DNA from: MB1-2 sp046566065
GTDB taxonomy: Bacteria; Actinomycetota; CADDZG01; WHSQ01
Assembly (NCBI GenBank): GCA_046566065.1
Contig: JBKHXK010000042.1
Span: 1 to 18,071 of the forward strand
Reading direction: 5' to 3'
DNA length: 18,071 nt
Position 1 is the first letter of the stretch, and every line of letters begins with the position of its first letter. Shown one piece after another: positions 1 to 7,906 of the stretch. Position numbers and translations under genes: made by a program. The notes beneath the pieces are model-generated. The model worked only from the letters and a program-made list of their open reading frames with translations. It was not told the DNA's origin and did no database searches.

Positions 1-1452
1 CGACAGAACCTCGGCGATCTCCTCCTCATTGACCTCGGCGAAAGCGGAGCCTTCGGCCTCTCGCCATTCGGTCTCGCGCTCGGACCGTTCGGTCGTCAGC
101 CGTTTCTCTTCGTCTCGGAAGCTCGCCGCCTTCTCGAAGTCCTGAGCCTCGATCGCCTCCTCCTTCTTGCGGCGGATGTCGGCGATCTTCTCCTCGAGCT
201 CGCGGTAGTCGGGCGGCGCGGACATCCGGCGGATGCGCAGCCGTGATCCGGCTTCGTCGATCAGGTCGATCGCCTTGTCCGGCAGGTAGCGGTCCGAGAT
301 GTAACGGTCGGCGAGGTTCGCTGCGGCCACCAGGCCCTGATCGGTGATCTGCACGCGGTGGTGAGCCTCGTACCGATCGCGCAACCCTTTGAGGATGTCG
401 ATCGTGTGCGCGACGGTCGGCTCGGGAACCTTGATCGGTTGGAACCTTCGCTCGAGGGCCGCGTCCTTCTCGAGGTGCTTGCGGTACTCGTCGAGCGTCG
501 TCGCTCCGATCGTCTGAAGCTCGCCGCGTGCCAGCATCGGCTTCAGGATGCTCGCTGCGTCGATCGCGCCCTCGGCAGCACCGGCACCGACGAGTGTGTG
601 GAGCTCGTCGATGAACAGGATGATGTCGCCACGGGTCTTGATCTCCTTCAGAACCTTCTTCAAGCGCTCCTCGAAGTCACCGCGATAACGAGAGCCGGCG
701 ACCAGGGCACCGAGGTCGAGCGTGTAGAGCTGCTTGCCCGTGATCGTCTCCGGAACCTCGCCCTTGACGATCCGCTGGGCAAGACCTTCGACGACGGCGG
801 TCTTACCGACACCGGGCTCGCCGATCAGAACGGGGTTGTTCTTCGTGCGGCGAGACAGGACCTGCATGACGCGCTCGATCTCGTTCTCGCGTCCGATGAC
901 CGGGTCGAGCTTGTTCTCGCGAGCGAGCTGGGTGAGGTTGCGGCCGAACTGGTCGAGGACGAGCGAGCCCTGCGGGCTCTCGGCCCCCCCAGCTCCGGGC
1001 GACTCCTTGCTTCCGCTGTATCCGGAGAGCAGTTGGATCACCTGCTGCCGCACACGGCTGAGGTCGGCACCGAGCTTGACGAGGACCTGCGCGGCAACGC
1101 CCTCGCCCTCGCGGATGAGTCCGAGCAGGATGTGCTCCGTACCGATGTAGTTGTGACCGAGTTGCAGCGCTTCCCGGAGCGACAGCTCGAGCACCTTCTT
1201 GGCGCGGGGAGTGAACGGGATGTGACCCGATGGCGGTGATTGACCCGCTCCGATGATCTCTTCCACTTGCTGGCGGACCTTCTCTAACGAGATCCCCAGT
1301 GATTCGAGCGCCTTAGCGGCGACGCCCTCGCCTTCATGGATCAGCCCGAGCAAGATGTGCTCGGTACCGATGTAGTTGTGGTTGAGAAGTCTCGCCTCTT
1401 CTTGAGCGAGAACGACCACTCGGCGGGCCCGGTCGGTGAACCGTTCGAACAA
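1..1452 (-). CDS. clpC: ATP-dependent Clp protease ATP-binding subunit ClpC (5' part, cut by window edge)
   Basis: This is the Hsp100 unfoldase that feeds proteins to ClpP in the cytoplasm. The first 484 residues are present; the family is usually about 830-850, so the second AAA module lies outside the window. Two Clp_N repeats are visible, each with HNYIGTEHILLGL-type sequence (near residues 25-38 and 100-113). The first AAA domain has Walker A GEPGVGKT at 211-218, Walker B IILFIDE at 277-283 and paired arginines at about 335-336. A UVR-type coiled segment lies at about 417-452 (EEKIADIRRKKEEAIEAQDFEKA region), which separates ClpC from ClpA and ClpB. The start is TTG, six bases after a perfect AAGGAGG; the protein then reads FERFTDRAR, the standard ClpC N-terminus. 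No ctsR, mcsA or mcsB gene lies upstream, as is usual in Actinomycetota. It has its own promoter. Identity is certain; the C-terminal half is unseen. Confidence 0.97.
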   Translation of the reverse strand, partial: MFERFTDRARRVVVLAQEEARLLNHNYIGTEHILLGLIHEGEGVAAKALESLGISLEKVRQQVEEIIGAGQSPPSGHIPFTPRAKKVLELSLREALQLGHNYIGTEHILLGLIREGEGVAAQVLVKLGADLSRVRQQVIQLLSGYSGSKESPGAGGAESPQGSLVLDQFGRNLTQLARENKLDPVIGRENEIERVMQVLSRRTKNNPVLIGEPGVGKTAVVEGLAQRIVKGEVPETITGKQLYTLDLGALVAGSRYRGDFEERLKKVLKEIKTRGDIILFIDELHTLVGAGAAEGAIDAASILKPMLARGELQTIGATTLDEYRKHLEKDAALERRFQPIKVPEPTVAHTIDILKGLRDRYEAHHRVQITDQGLVAAANLADRYISDRYLPDKAIDLIDEAGSRLRIRRMSAPPDYRELEEKIADIRRKKEEAIEAQDFEKAASFRDEEKRLTTERSERETEWREAEGSAFAEVNEEEIAEVLS

Positions 1453-1458
1453 GCCAGG

Positions 1459-1465
1459 CCTCCTT
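1459..1465 (-). promoter_or_regulatory. Ribosome binding site deciding the TTG start of clpC
   Basis: The minus strand reads AAGGAGG, a full anti-16S match, then six bases (CCTGGC), then TTG. No ATG or GTG in this frame lies at a better distance, so this site fixes a TTG start for clpC. Confidence 0.85.
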
Positions 1466-1479
1466 GTCTTCGTTTGAGG

Positions 1480-1500
1480 AACCGCTGGCTATCAGCGGTT
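1480..1500. promoter_or_regulatory. 8-bp perfect inverted repeat in the clpC leader (operator or 5' UTR hairpin)
   Basis: AACCGCTG and CAGCGGTT are perfect inverted repeats separated by five bases. The element lies 28 bases before the clpC start and just after the predicted transcription start. It does not match CIRCE, the HspR HAIR element or a CtsR direct repeat. It has CGC...GCG half-sites like ClgR sites, but with a wider spacer (nine bases between CGC and GCG rather than about five). A repressor operator or a leader hairpin are both possible; the binding protein is unknown. Confidence 0.5.
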
Positions 1501-1512
1501 TCCCTGAAACCC

Positions 1513-1518
1513 ATTATA
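1513..1518 (-). promoter_or_regulatory. Consensus -10 hexamer (TATAAT) of the clpC promoter
   Basis: The minus strand carries an exact TATAAT about 60 bases before the clpC TTG. It sits in the 179-base gap after the upstream lipoprotein gene. No good TTGACA-like -35 is found at 16-18 bases. Directly upstream, AGGAAG-CCTT-CTTCCT is a 6-bp inverted repeat that could be an operator. The rest of the gap (1519-1631) holds no gene and no obvious U-tailed terminator. Confidence 0.5.
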
Positions 1519-1631
1519 GGAAGAAGGCTTCCTTACCCTCTAGCCTTTGTCTGACATCCCAACCAACAACCGAAGGGTCTCGAAACTTCCATCTACCCCT
1601 GACTATCGGCACCCACGAAGCCCTATGTGAG

Positions 1632-3056
1632 CTAGTGCACGGGATCCGATCTGGGAGTGGTCACTCCGTATTCGGCCCGGGAGGTTCGGGGGGATGGTCC
1701 CGCCGGAGGTGGCGAGCCGGAAAAGAGGTATCTCCAGTCCTTCGAGGCGATGTCGGTCCTCTCCCCATCGATCGAGAAACCACGGCCCAGCAACACCCAG
1801 GGCAGGTTGGCGGGCAGTGAGCGACTCTCGGGAGCGGCCCCCGGCCTCGGCACCACCCAGAGCCCCACGTCGTCAGCATTCACGGAGGTGTGGTCGTCCG
1901 GGCCGAAGGTGACGTCGAGTCCTCCGAAGCGCCGCCCTGTCATGCCCTCCAGGGTCTCGGCCAGATCGTCGTCCTCGGACGCCCTCCGGGCAGCCCAACC
2001 GATCATCTGCACGGCCTCGAACGCCCTGTGCTCCCAGGCCAACGGCTCGCTCTCCCACCACCCTTCGTAGGCTCGCCGGAAGCTCAGGAAGCTCGGGATA
2101 GGCAGATAATGCGCACCCCTCGCGTAGGTGTCCGAGGCAACCAGACCGGGGCGAGCCAGCCTCTCGGGCAACGCGGTGATGAGGGGATCGAAGCCGACGA
2201 CCTGAGGACGCCAGCGACGGCGATGCCGGCGCTCCTTCCGAGCGGTCGTCGCCGAGCGGATGCGGGCGCGGGCGGTGGTCCTGTACATCCATCGACGGTC
2301 CGCCATACGGCCCAGGATCTCGGTCGCCATGGACGGCGATGCCTCTAGTACGACACCCTCGACCCCTCGTGCCTTCAGCTTCCGGAGGGCGCGCAAGTAG
2401 CGCGGGCTCCGGGTGCTCACGACCGCGGTCGCGGCCAACCGGCGGCCTCTCGCACGCAACGCCTCGGCGAGGGTCGAGCGCGCCAGTCGGCCAGAAGGCG
2501 TGTCGGTCGCCAGCAACCCCATGGTGGCGTAGCGCCGATCCCTCGTCAGATAACGGGCTATGACGCGCGCTTCCCACAGATACGGCGAGGAGATCTGGAA
2601 CACGTGAGGGGTCAGCTTGCGCGCGCTGTAGAGATCCCCGAAGGTCAAGAAGGCGGGGATCCCCGCACTCGCCAGTGCCGCTTCGGCCCGCGGAAGTGCC
2701 TGGGTCGGTCCCGCGTAGACGACGCCGATCGTGCGCTCGGAAGCCGCGAGCTCTTCGACGAGGGCCAGCGCACGGTCGGGGTCGCCTCGGTCGTCGAGCG
2801 TGCGCAGCTCGATGACCTTTTCGTCGGGGTCGCGCTCCTGATTGAGGATGTGCACACCCAGATCGGCTCCCCTGAAGGCGTTGTCTCCGCGCCAGGACTC
2901 CGGCCCCGAGCTCGTCCCCACTAACCCGATGATCAGAGTGTCCGTGCCGGTCGGCGACTCGCGTGGTGTGGACATCGGCAGGGTCGGATCCTCTGCGCCG
3001 TTCTGGCAAGCGCCCAGAAGGAGACAGAAGGTTAGACACGCCGTCCGAAGCCTCAT
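1632..3056 (-). CDS. Orphan substrate-binding lipoprotein, periplasmic binding protein type I (branched-chain amino acid ABC-like)
   Basis: 474 residues. The N-terminus is a lipoprotein signal with lipobox LGAC and modifiable Cys17, so the mature protein should be tethered to the outer face of the cytoplasmic membrane. A Ser/Thr/Pro-rich linker (about 22-40) precedes a type I periplasmic binding fold starting at IIGLVGTSSGP (about 42-52). The fold continues with RGADLGVHILN, TLDDRGDP and VVYAGP...LPRAEAAL, as in LivJ/Peripla_BP_6 proteins. An unusual strongly basic stretch lies at about 254-283 (RARIRSATTARKERRHRRRW). No permease or ATPase gene is next to it, so its ligand and partner are unknown; it could be a transporter subunit or a sensor. 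It starts at ATG 28 bases after lysS with only a weak AGGA, and probably shares that transcript. In mycobacteria lsr2 occupies this position. Confidence 0.8.
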   Translation of the reverse strand: MRLRTACLTFCLLLGACQNGAEDPTLPMSTPRESPTGTDTLIIGLVGTSSGPESWRGDNAFRGADLGVHILNQERDPDEKVIELRTLDDRGDPDRALALVEELAASERTIGVVYAGPTQALPRAEAALASAGIPAFLTFGDLYSARKLTPHVFQISSPYLWEARVIARYLTRDRRYATMGLLATDTPSGRLARSTLAEALRARGRRLAATAVVSTRSPRYLRALRKLKARGVEGVVLEASPSMATEILGRMADRRWMYRTTARARIRSATTARKERRHRRRWRPQVVGFDPLITALPERLARPGLVASDTYARGAHYLPIPSFLSFRRAYEGWWESEPLAWEHRAFEAVQMIGWAARRASEDDDLAETLEGMTGRRFGGLDVTFGPDDHTSVNADDVGLWVVPRPGAAPESRSLPANLPWVLLGRGFSIDGERTDIASKDWRYLFSGSPPPAGPSPRTSRAEYGVTTPRSDPVH

Positions 3057-3084
3057 GTATGTCGATCCTGCCCCGGTTGGGTTT

Positions 3085-4509
3085 CTAAGTGCTCGCCGGT
3101 CGCAAAGTGGGGAAGAGCACGACCTCGCGGATCGAGGGCACTTCCAGGAGCAGCATCAACAGCCGATCCACGCCCAGACCGAACCCGCCCGCAGGGGGCA
3201 TGGCGTAAGAGAGAGCCTCGAGGAACTCTTCGTCCCGCACCGTGGCCTCCTCGTCGCCCGCGGCCCTGGCCTCGGCCTGTTGCTCGAAGCGCTTGCGCTG
3301 CTCGTCGGGGTCGTTCAGCTCCGAATAGATCGGAGCGATCTCCAGACCCCCCAGGATCAGGTCGGCGTGTTCGGTGAACCCCTGGATCGAACGATGGTCC
3401 TTCGCCAGCGGCGACACCTCTTTCGGGAAGCCAGTGACGAAGGTCGGCTCGATGAGGCTCTTCTCGGTGGTCTCCTCGAAGATCTCGGCCACGACCTTGC
3501 CGGCCGTCCAACCCGCGTCCAGGCGAACGTCCAGCCGTTCGGCTTCCGACCTCAGAGCGCTCTCGTCGCCGGAGTCCCAGGCGGCTCGCAGATCGCGACC
3601 TGTCGCCCGCGTTATGGCCTCGAACATCGTCATCCGAACGAACGGCTTCGACAGATCGACCTCGCGATCCTCGATGTTCATCACCAGCGAGCCCCTAACG
3701 GCCTGGGCGATCGCCTTAACGAGGTCCTCGACCAGCGCCATCGTGTCCTCGTAGTCGACGAATGCCTCGTACGCCTCGAGCATGGTGAACTCGGGATTGT
3801 GCCGGGTGGACACACCTTCGTTACGGAAACTGCGGTTCAACTCGTAGACGCGTTCCAGCCCGCCGATCAGCAGTCGCTTCAGATACAGCTCCGGCGCCAC
3901 ACGCAGATAGAGATCGATGTCGAGAGCGTTGTGATGCGTGACGAAAGGCCGTGCGACCGCACCCCCCGCGAGAGGCTGCAATAACGGCGTCTCCACCTCG
4001 AGGAAACCCCGCTCGCCCAGGAACGAGCGGATCGCGGTGTTGGCCGCGCTGCGCGCCTCTACAGATGCGCGGGCGTCCGCGTTAAGGAGCAGATCGAGAT
4101 AGCGCTGTCGATAGCGCGACTCGACATCCGTCATCCCGTGCCAGTTGTCCGGCATCGGTCGCTTGCATTCGGCCAGCAACGTGATCTCTTTCAGCTTGAG
4201 AGACAGCTCGCCTCTCCGAGTCATCACGATCTCTCCGCTGGCTCCCACGATGTCGCCGACACCCAGTTTGGTGAAGGCCTCGATGCCCTCGTCCCCCAAC
4301 ACCGCTTGCTGAGCGAACAGTTGCAGACGGCCGCTGCCATCCATGAGGTCGGCGAACGCCACCTTGCCGTGCGATCGGATCGTCATGAGACGCCCTGCGA
4401 TGCGCGCCTCGGTTCCGGTCTCGGCTCCCGGTTCCAACCCCTCGAAGCGCGTTCGGATCTGATCCACCGTGAAGGTGCGTTCGAACCGGTACGGGTAGGC
4501 CGCGCTCAC
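3085..4509 (-). CDS. lysS: Lysine--tRNA ligase, class II (LysRS)
   Basis: This cytoplasmic enzyme charges tRNA-Lys with lysine using ATP. The 474 residues contain an N-terminal OB-fold anticodon-binding domain (about 35-112, with IRSHGKVAFADLMDGSGRLQ). A class II catalytic core follows: motif 1 around GFLEVETPLLQP (168-179), motif 2 FRNEGVSTRHNPEFTMLE (228-245) and motif 3 GFGLGVDRLLMLLL near the C-terminus, ending in VVLFPTLRP as in bacterial LysRS. It is slightly shorter than the roughly 500-residue norm, mainly because the N-terminus is short. Its ATG overlaps the stop of coaX by four bases (ATGA), so the two should be translationally coupled. This is a housekeeping enzyme, and nothing looks damaged. 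Confidence 0.97.
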   Translation of the reverse strand: MSAAYPYRFERTFTVDQIRTRFEGLEPGAETGTEARIAGRLMTIRSHGKVAFADLMDGSGRLQLFAQQAVLGDEGIEAFTKLGVGDIVGASGEIVMTRRGELSLKLKEITLLAECKRPMPDNWHGMTDVESRYRQRYLDLLLNADARASVEARSAANTAIRSFLGERGFLEVETPLLQPLAGGAVARPFVTHHNALDIDLYLRVAPELYLKRLLIGGLERVYELNRSFRNEGVSTRHNPEFTMLEAYEAFVDYEDTMALVEDLVKAIAQAVRGSLVMNIEDREVDLSKPFVRMTMFEAITRATGRDLRAAWDSGDESALRSEAERLDVRLDAGWTAGKVVAEIFEETTEKSLIEPTFVTGFPKEVSPLAKDHRSIQGFTEHADLILGGLEIAPIYSELNDPDEQRKRFEQQAEARAAGDEEATVRDEEFLEALSYAMPPAGGFGLGVDRLLMLLLEVPSIREVVLFPTLRPAST

Positions 4510-5291
4510 CGTGCCGTCTCCTCTGCGTTGCGCTCGAAGATCAATCTGAGTCCCTCGAGCGTCAACATGGGAACCGTCTGCTCGATCGTGGTGCAGTGAC
4601 GGGCCAAGATCTGTGCCATGCCTCCGGTCGCGATCACCCGCGCCTGCCCCTCGAGCTCGTCCGACACGCGCACGACGAGCCCGTCCACCAAGCCCGCCGT
4701 GCCGTAGATGATCCCGCTCTGGATGCTGGCAACCGTGCTCTTGCCGATGGGACCGATCGGCTCCACCAACTCGACACGAGGCAATTGCGCGGTCGACGAG
4801 AACAGCGCGTGCGCGGCCGTGTCCAGTCCGGGCGCGATCGCACCGCCGAGGTACTCACCCCGGGGGGACACGGCGTCCACCGTGATCGCAGTGCCGAAGT
4901 CGACGATGATGACGGACTCCTCGGGGAACATCGTGTGAGCCGCAACGGCGTTCGCTATGCGGTCGGCCCCGACCTCCTTCGGGCTGTCGGTGAGGATCGC
5001 TATCCCGGTTCGCACCCCGGGTTCCACCACGACGGCAGGGAAACCGAAGTATCGAGAGGTCATCTCTCGGAGCTCCTGGGTCGCCCGCGGGACGACCGAG
5101 GAGATCGCTACTCCGCTGATCTGACTCGAGAAGGAAAGGCCGGCCAACGAAAGGAACTCGCCGAACATGAGCGCCAACTCGTCCGCGGTGCGGCGTGTGT
5201 CCGTCGCTGCACGCCATTCATGAGCCAGTCTCTCCTTGTCGAACACGCCGAGGTGCGTCTGCGTGTTCCCGATGTCGACCGCCAGCAGCAT
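4506..5291 (-). CDS. coaX: Type III pantothenate kinase (CoaX)
   Basis: This enzyme phosphorylates pantothenate to 4'-phosphopantothenate, the first committed step of coenzyme A synthesis. It belongs to the ASKHA fold and usually needs a monovalent cation. The 261 residues show the N-terminal phosphate loop DIGNTQTHLG (6-15), the pantothenate-binding segment GADRIANA (108-115) and DFGTAITVD (131-139) followed by GGAIAPGL, all hallmarks of CoaX rather than CoaA. It starts at ATG, and that codon shares one base with the panC stop. It sits between panC and lysS, so pantothenate made by PanC can be used directly. In mycobacteria panD lies between panC and coaX; here there is no room for it. Confidence 0.96.
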   Translation of the reverse strand: MLLAVDIGNTQTHLGVFDKERLAHEWRAATDTRRTADELALMFGEFLSLAGLSFSSQISGVAISSVVPRATQELREMTSRYFGFPAVVVEPGVRTGIAILTDSPKEVGADRIANAVAAHTMFPEESVIIVDFGTAITVDAVSPRGEYLGGAIAPGLDTAAHALFSSTAQLPRVELVEPIGPIGKSTVASIQSGIIYGTAGLVDGLVVRVSDELEGQARVIATGGMAQILARHCTTIEQTVPMLTLEGLRLIFERNAEETAR

Positions 5292-6130
5292 CAGACGTCG
5301 ATCCTCAGGTTGTCGATCAGGCGAGCTGTGCCGACCCGCGCCGCTATCACGAGCAGGTAGGGCCCGCCGTCGATGGCAGGACCGAACGTATCGGGATCGA
5401 CGATCGACGCATAGTCCAACTGAACTCCTTGTTCACCGGCGACAACTTCCCGCATCTCGAGCTCAGCCGTCCGGACGGAGTCACCGGCCAGAAGGGTCCG
5501 ACGTCCGGCTTCGAGGGCGCGCCACAGAACCGTAGCGCGGGTGCGTTCTTCCCCCTTGAGGTAGACGTTCCTGCTGCTGAGCGCCAGACCGTCCGCCTCT
5601 CGCACCGTGGGGCATACAACCACGTCGGCCGGGAAGGAGAGATCGCGCACCATCGTCTTGACGACCGCCACCTGCTGTGCGTCCTTCTGGCCGAAGTACA
5701 CGCGGTCCGGTTGAACGAGATTCAGGAGCTTCGCTACGACGGTCGCCACCCCGCTGAAATGCCCCGGCCTCGACGCTCCTTCGAGAGGATCGGCAACGAC
5801 ACCGGTCTCGATCCGCGTGCTGCGCCCCGGCGGATACATCTCTTCCACGGACGGAAGGAAGACCACGTCGACGTCCGCTTCCTCGGCTGCGGCGAGATCG
5901 GACCCCTCCGAACGAGGATAAGCAGAGAGGTCTTCGGTCGGTCCGAACTGGAGCGGGTTCACGAAGATGCTCAAGACCACGACGTCGTTGTCGACGCGGG
6001 CCGCCCGGACGAGAGACAGGTGCCCCTCGTGCAACGCACCCATGGTCGGCACGAAGCCGATCGATCGACCCTGCATCCGCATGGGATCCAACGCCTCTCG
6101 CAGCTCGACCACCGTCCGGACGATCTTCAC
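5291..6130 (-). CDS. panC: Pantothenate synthetase (pantoate--beta-alanine ligase)
   Basis: This cytoplasmic enzyme condenses pantoate with beta-alanine using ATP to give pantothenate. The 279 residues carry the nucleotidyltransferase motifs of the family: FVPTMGALHEGHLSLV with the HxGH-type site HEGH at 34-37, SIFVNPLQFGP (54-63), YFGQKDAQQ (145-153) and SSRN (185-188) in place of KMSKS. The open frame continues far upstream, but the GTG at 6130 is the right start. It gives the family N-terminus (VKIVRTVVELREAL) and makes a four-base GTGA overlap with the stop of the upstream DUF2520 gene. Coupled translation of the two is likely. No panD or panB is seen in the window, so beta-alanine and ketopantoate must come from elsewhere. 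Confidence 0.96.
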   Translation of the reverse strand: MKIVRTVVELREALDPMRMQGRSIGFVPTMGALHEGHLSLVRAARVDNDVVVLSIFVNPLQFGPTEDLSAYPRSEGSDLAAAEEADVDVVFLPSVEEMYPPGRSTRIETGVVADPLEGASRPGHFSGVATVVAKLLNLVQPDRVYFGQKDAQQVAVVKTMVRDLSFPADVVVCPTVREADGLALSSRNVYLKGEERTRATVLWRALEAGRRTLLAGDSVRTAELEMREVVAGEQGVQLDYASIVDPDTFGPAIDGGPYLLVIAARVGTARLIDNLRIDV

Positions 6131-6993
6131 TGAAGGACCCGCCGGATGTCCGCGGCAACCTCTTCGGAGATACGCCCCGTCGCTCGGGCACTCGACACGA
6201 TGCTCAACACGGCGTCCCGGTAGGCCCGACCCAGCCCCGCGGCGCGAGAGTCGACCGCATCGACGTGACGAGAGATCACATCGACCTCGCCCCGCACCAC
6301 CGGCCCGGTTAACGCCTTCGTTCCGCTCGCCATATCCCGGGCGTTCGCAACGGTGCCTGCCGCGATCGGGCCGAGAACATGATCCGGGGCATCGATGCCC
6401 ATCGCCGACAGCAACGACTCGCCGGTCGCCATCAAGGCCGAGATCCCGTTCGAGGTCGTCACCGCGGCCGCATGCCACAGAACGCGATCGTCCTCGGCGA
6501 CGTCTACGGGAAGACCACGGAGATCGTCCCGGATCAAGGCGTGGGCCCAGTCCCGGGCTCCGTCGGAGCAAGTGACGCCCCAGGCCGAGCCCGGGAGACG
6601 CTCGATCGCGGTGTCGACGTCCGGACATGCCTGCACGGGATGAAGGGCGCACAGTGCCGCCGCGTCGGCGGCGCGGTGCAGAGGCGCGATCCCGGCCGAG
6701 CCGGCGAAGTGGATGAGGACCGCACCCTTCGTAGCGTCGCCCAGTTGGACCACGGCGTCGGAGAGAGCACCATCGGGAGCTCCGATCAGGATCGCGTCGG
6801 ATCCGGCCAGCTCGGCCGCGGGCGCCACCGGTGCGCCGAGCCTGGCTGCGCTGCGCTCGGCGCTCTCCGCGCGCGGAGAGGCCACCGCAACGATCCGATG
6901 GGCCCGTTCCTGTAACAAGGTCGCTGCCGCGGTTGCGACTCGCCCGGCCCCGAATATCGAGACGCGCAGGGGGCCGGTCGGAAGTTCAGACAT
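6127..6993 (-). CDS. Rossmann-fold NAD(P)-binding protein with DUF2520 C-terminal domain
   Basis: 288 residues from the chosen ATG. The N-terminus is a Rossmann domain with the dinucleotide loop FGAGRVATA (about 13-21) and a basic/serine segment after beta 2 (VASPRAESAER) that suggests NADP rather than NAD. The C-terminal half is all-helical, of the DUF2520 type, and resembles the dimerising halves of ketopantoate and pyrroline-5-carboxylate reductases. Its function is not established. The M. tuberculosis counterpart by position is Rv3603c, also beside panC. The four-base overlap with panC and this fold make a redox step in pantothenate or folate metabolism a reasonable guess, no more. An in-frame ATG at 7038 would add 15 residues, but the ATG at 6993 has GGAG seven bases upstream and fits the fold better. 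Confidence 0.85.
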   Translation of the reverse strand: MSELPTGPLRVSIFGAGRVATAAATLLQERAHRIVAVASPRAESAERSAARLGAPVAPAAELAGSDAILIGAPDGALSDAVVQLGDATKGAVLIHFAGSAGIAPLHRAADAAALCALHPVQACPDVDTAIERLPGSAWGVTCSDGARDWAHALIRDDLRGLPVDVAEDDRVLWHAAAVTTSNGISALMATGESLLSAMGIDAPDHVLGPIAAGTVANARDMASGTKALTGPVVRGEVDVISRHVDAVDSRAAGLGRAYRDAVLSIVSSARATGRISEEVAADIRRVLQ

Positions 6994-7065
6994 CGTGCGC
7001 TCCAGTCCGTTCGCAGGTACCGGTCGTGGGCGCAGCATAGAACTTCGCCCCGCGCGCCCCCCTTG

Positions 7066-7551
7066 CTAGAACGGGCTGTGCAGCTCCACGTCGCCCTCTG
7101 CCTCGGCGAGGGCGTCATCCAGGCGTGTCTCCCACGGATCGGTGAGGTCGGGGTCGATCTCGAGCAGGGGAACGAGCGCGAAGCGACGCTCCTTCAGCCG
7201 GGCATGCGGGATCTCGAGGTCCGGCTCGCTGACCTTCTCGTTGCCGTACAGCAGGATGTCCATGTCGACGACGCGCGGCCCCCACCGGATGTCACTCGGC
7301 TCTCGTCCCATCCGCTGCTCGAGATCCTTGCAAACGTGCAGCAGGCCTCGAGGATCCAGGTCGGTGGAGACCTTGGCGACCAGGTTGATGAACGAGCGCT
7401 GAGGGGGCCCACCCACCGGAGCGGTCTCGTACAGACTGGAGACCTTGACGACCGTGACACCCTCGCTACGCGTCAAGGCCTCGACCGCTCTCCGACAGAA
7501 TCCGACCCTGTCGCCGACGTTCGATCCGATGCCGATGTAGGCAGTTGTCAC
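7066..7551 (-). CDS. folK: 2-amino-4-hydroxy-6-hydroxymethyldihydropteridine pyrophosphokinase (HPPK)
   Basis: This enzyme transfers pyrophosphate from ATP to 6-hydroxymethyl-dihydropterin, the step before dihydropteroate synthase. The 161 residues are the normal length. Visible motifs are IGIGSNVGDR (6-15), SSLYETAPVGGPPQRSFIN (38-56) and the signature RWGPRVVDMDILLYG (89-103), whose D96 and D98 are the magnesium ligands. Later come IPHARLKERRFALVPLLEI. The start is GTG, one base after the folB stop. After its TAG there are 72 bases before the DUF2520 start, the largest gap inside this block, with no clear terminator or promoter in it. Confidence 0.96.
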   Translation of the reverse strand: MTTAYIGIGSNVGDRVGFCRRAVEALTRSEGVTVVKVSSLYETAPVGGPPQRSFINLVAKVSTDLDPRGLLHVCKDLEQRMGREPSDIRWGPRVVDMDILLYGNEKVSEPDLEIPHARLKERRFALVPLLEIDPDLTDPWETRLDDALAEAEGDVELHSPF

Positions 7552-7552
7552 T

Positions 7553-7906
7553 TCACAACCTCTCGATCCGCACAGATACCTTCCCCACCGCCTGCTCTAT
7601 CGGTGGAGCGTCTTTCGCCACCTCTACGGTAACGCCGTTGACCCCCTCGATGTTCGCGATATGCGCAGCGATCTTCTCGGCGAGATGCTCCAGCAGGGCG
7701 CAGCTAGAGGACTCAACCAGGTTCGCTACCCCGGCTACCAGCACCCCGTAATCGACCGTCTCGGCGAGGTCGTCCGAGGTCCCGGCCGCTCGCAGGTCAA
7801 CCACGACATCCAGATCGATCGAAAGAGATTGAGGACGTGAGCGCTCCTCCTCGGTGGCGCCGATCCGTGACTCGACGCGCAGCTCCCGGATCTTGATCGA
7901 GTCCAT
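7553..7906 (-). CDS. folB: Dihydroneopterin aldolase
   Basis: This enzyme cleaves 7,8-dihydroneopterin to 6-hydroxymethyl-dihydropterin and glycolaldehyde. The 117 residues match the compact T-fold family. The N-terminal strand is IKIRELRVESRIGATEEERSRPQ with a glutamate at about 19-21 in the substrate-binding position. The middle has LAETVDYGVL (substrate-site tyrosine near 53). The C-terminus has VTVEVAKDAPPI with the catalytic lysine at 98. Its ATG shares one base with the folP stop (TGATG), and one base separates its stop from the folK GTG, so the three genes should be translated together. Confidence 0.94.
   Translation of the reverse strand: MDSIKIRELRVESRIGATEEERSRPQSLSIDLDVVVDLRAAGTSDDLAETVDYGVLVAGVANLVESSSCALLEHLAEKIAAHIANIEGVNGVTVEVAKDAPPIEQAVGKVSVRIERL

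Noticed and set aside
358..1239. Plus-strand open frame of 293 codons opposite clpC
   Set aside because: ClpC motifs are intact on the minus strand throughout this interval, so this frame is a shadow.
2842..3984. Plus-strand open frame of 380 codons opposite lysS and the lipoprotein gene
   Set aside because: It overlaps two well-supported minus-strand genes, and the product has no recognisable motif or SD.
6131..6652. Upstream extension of the panC frame to 453 residues
   Set aside because: It is antisense-like low-complexity sequence inside the DUF2520 gene; the GTG at 6130 gives the standard PanC N-terminus.
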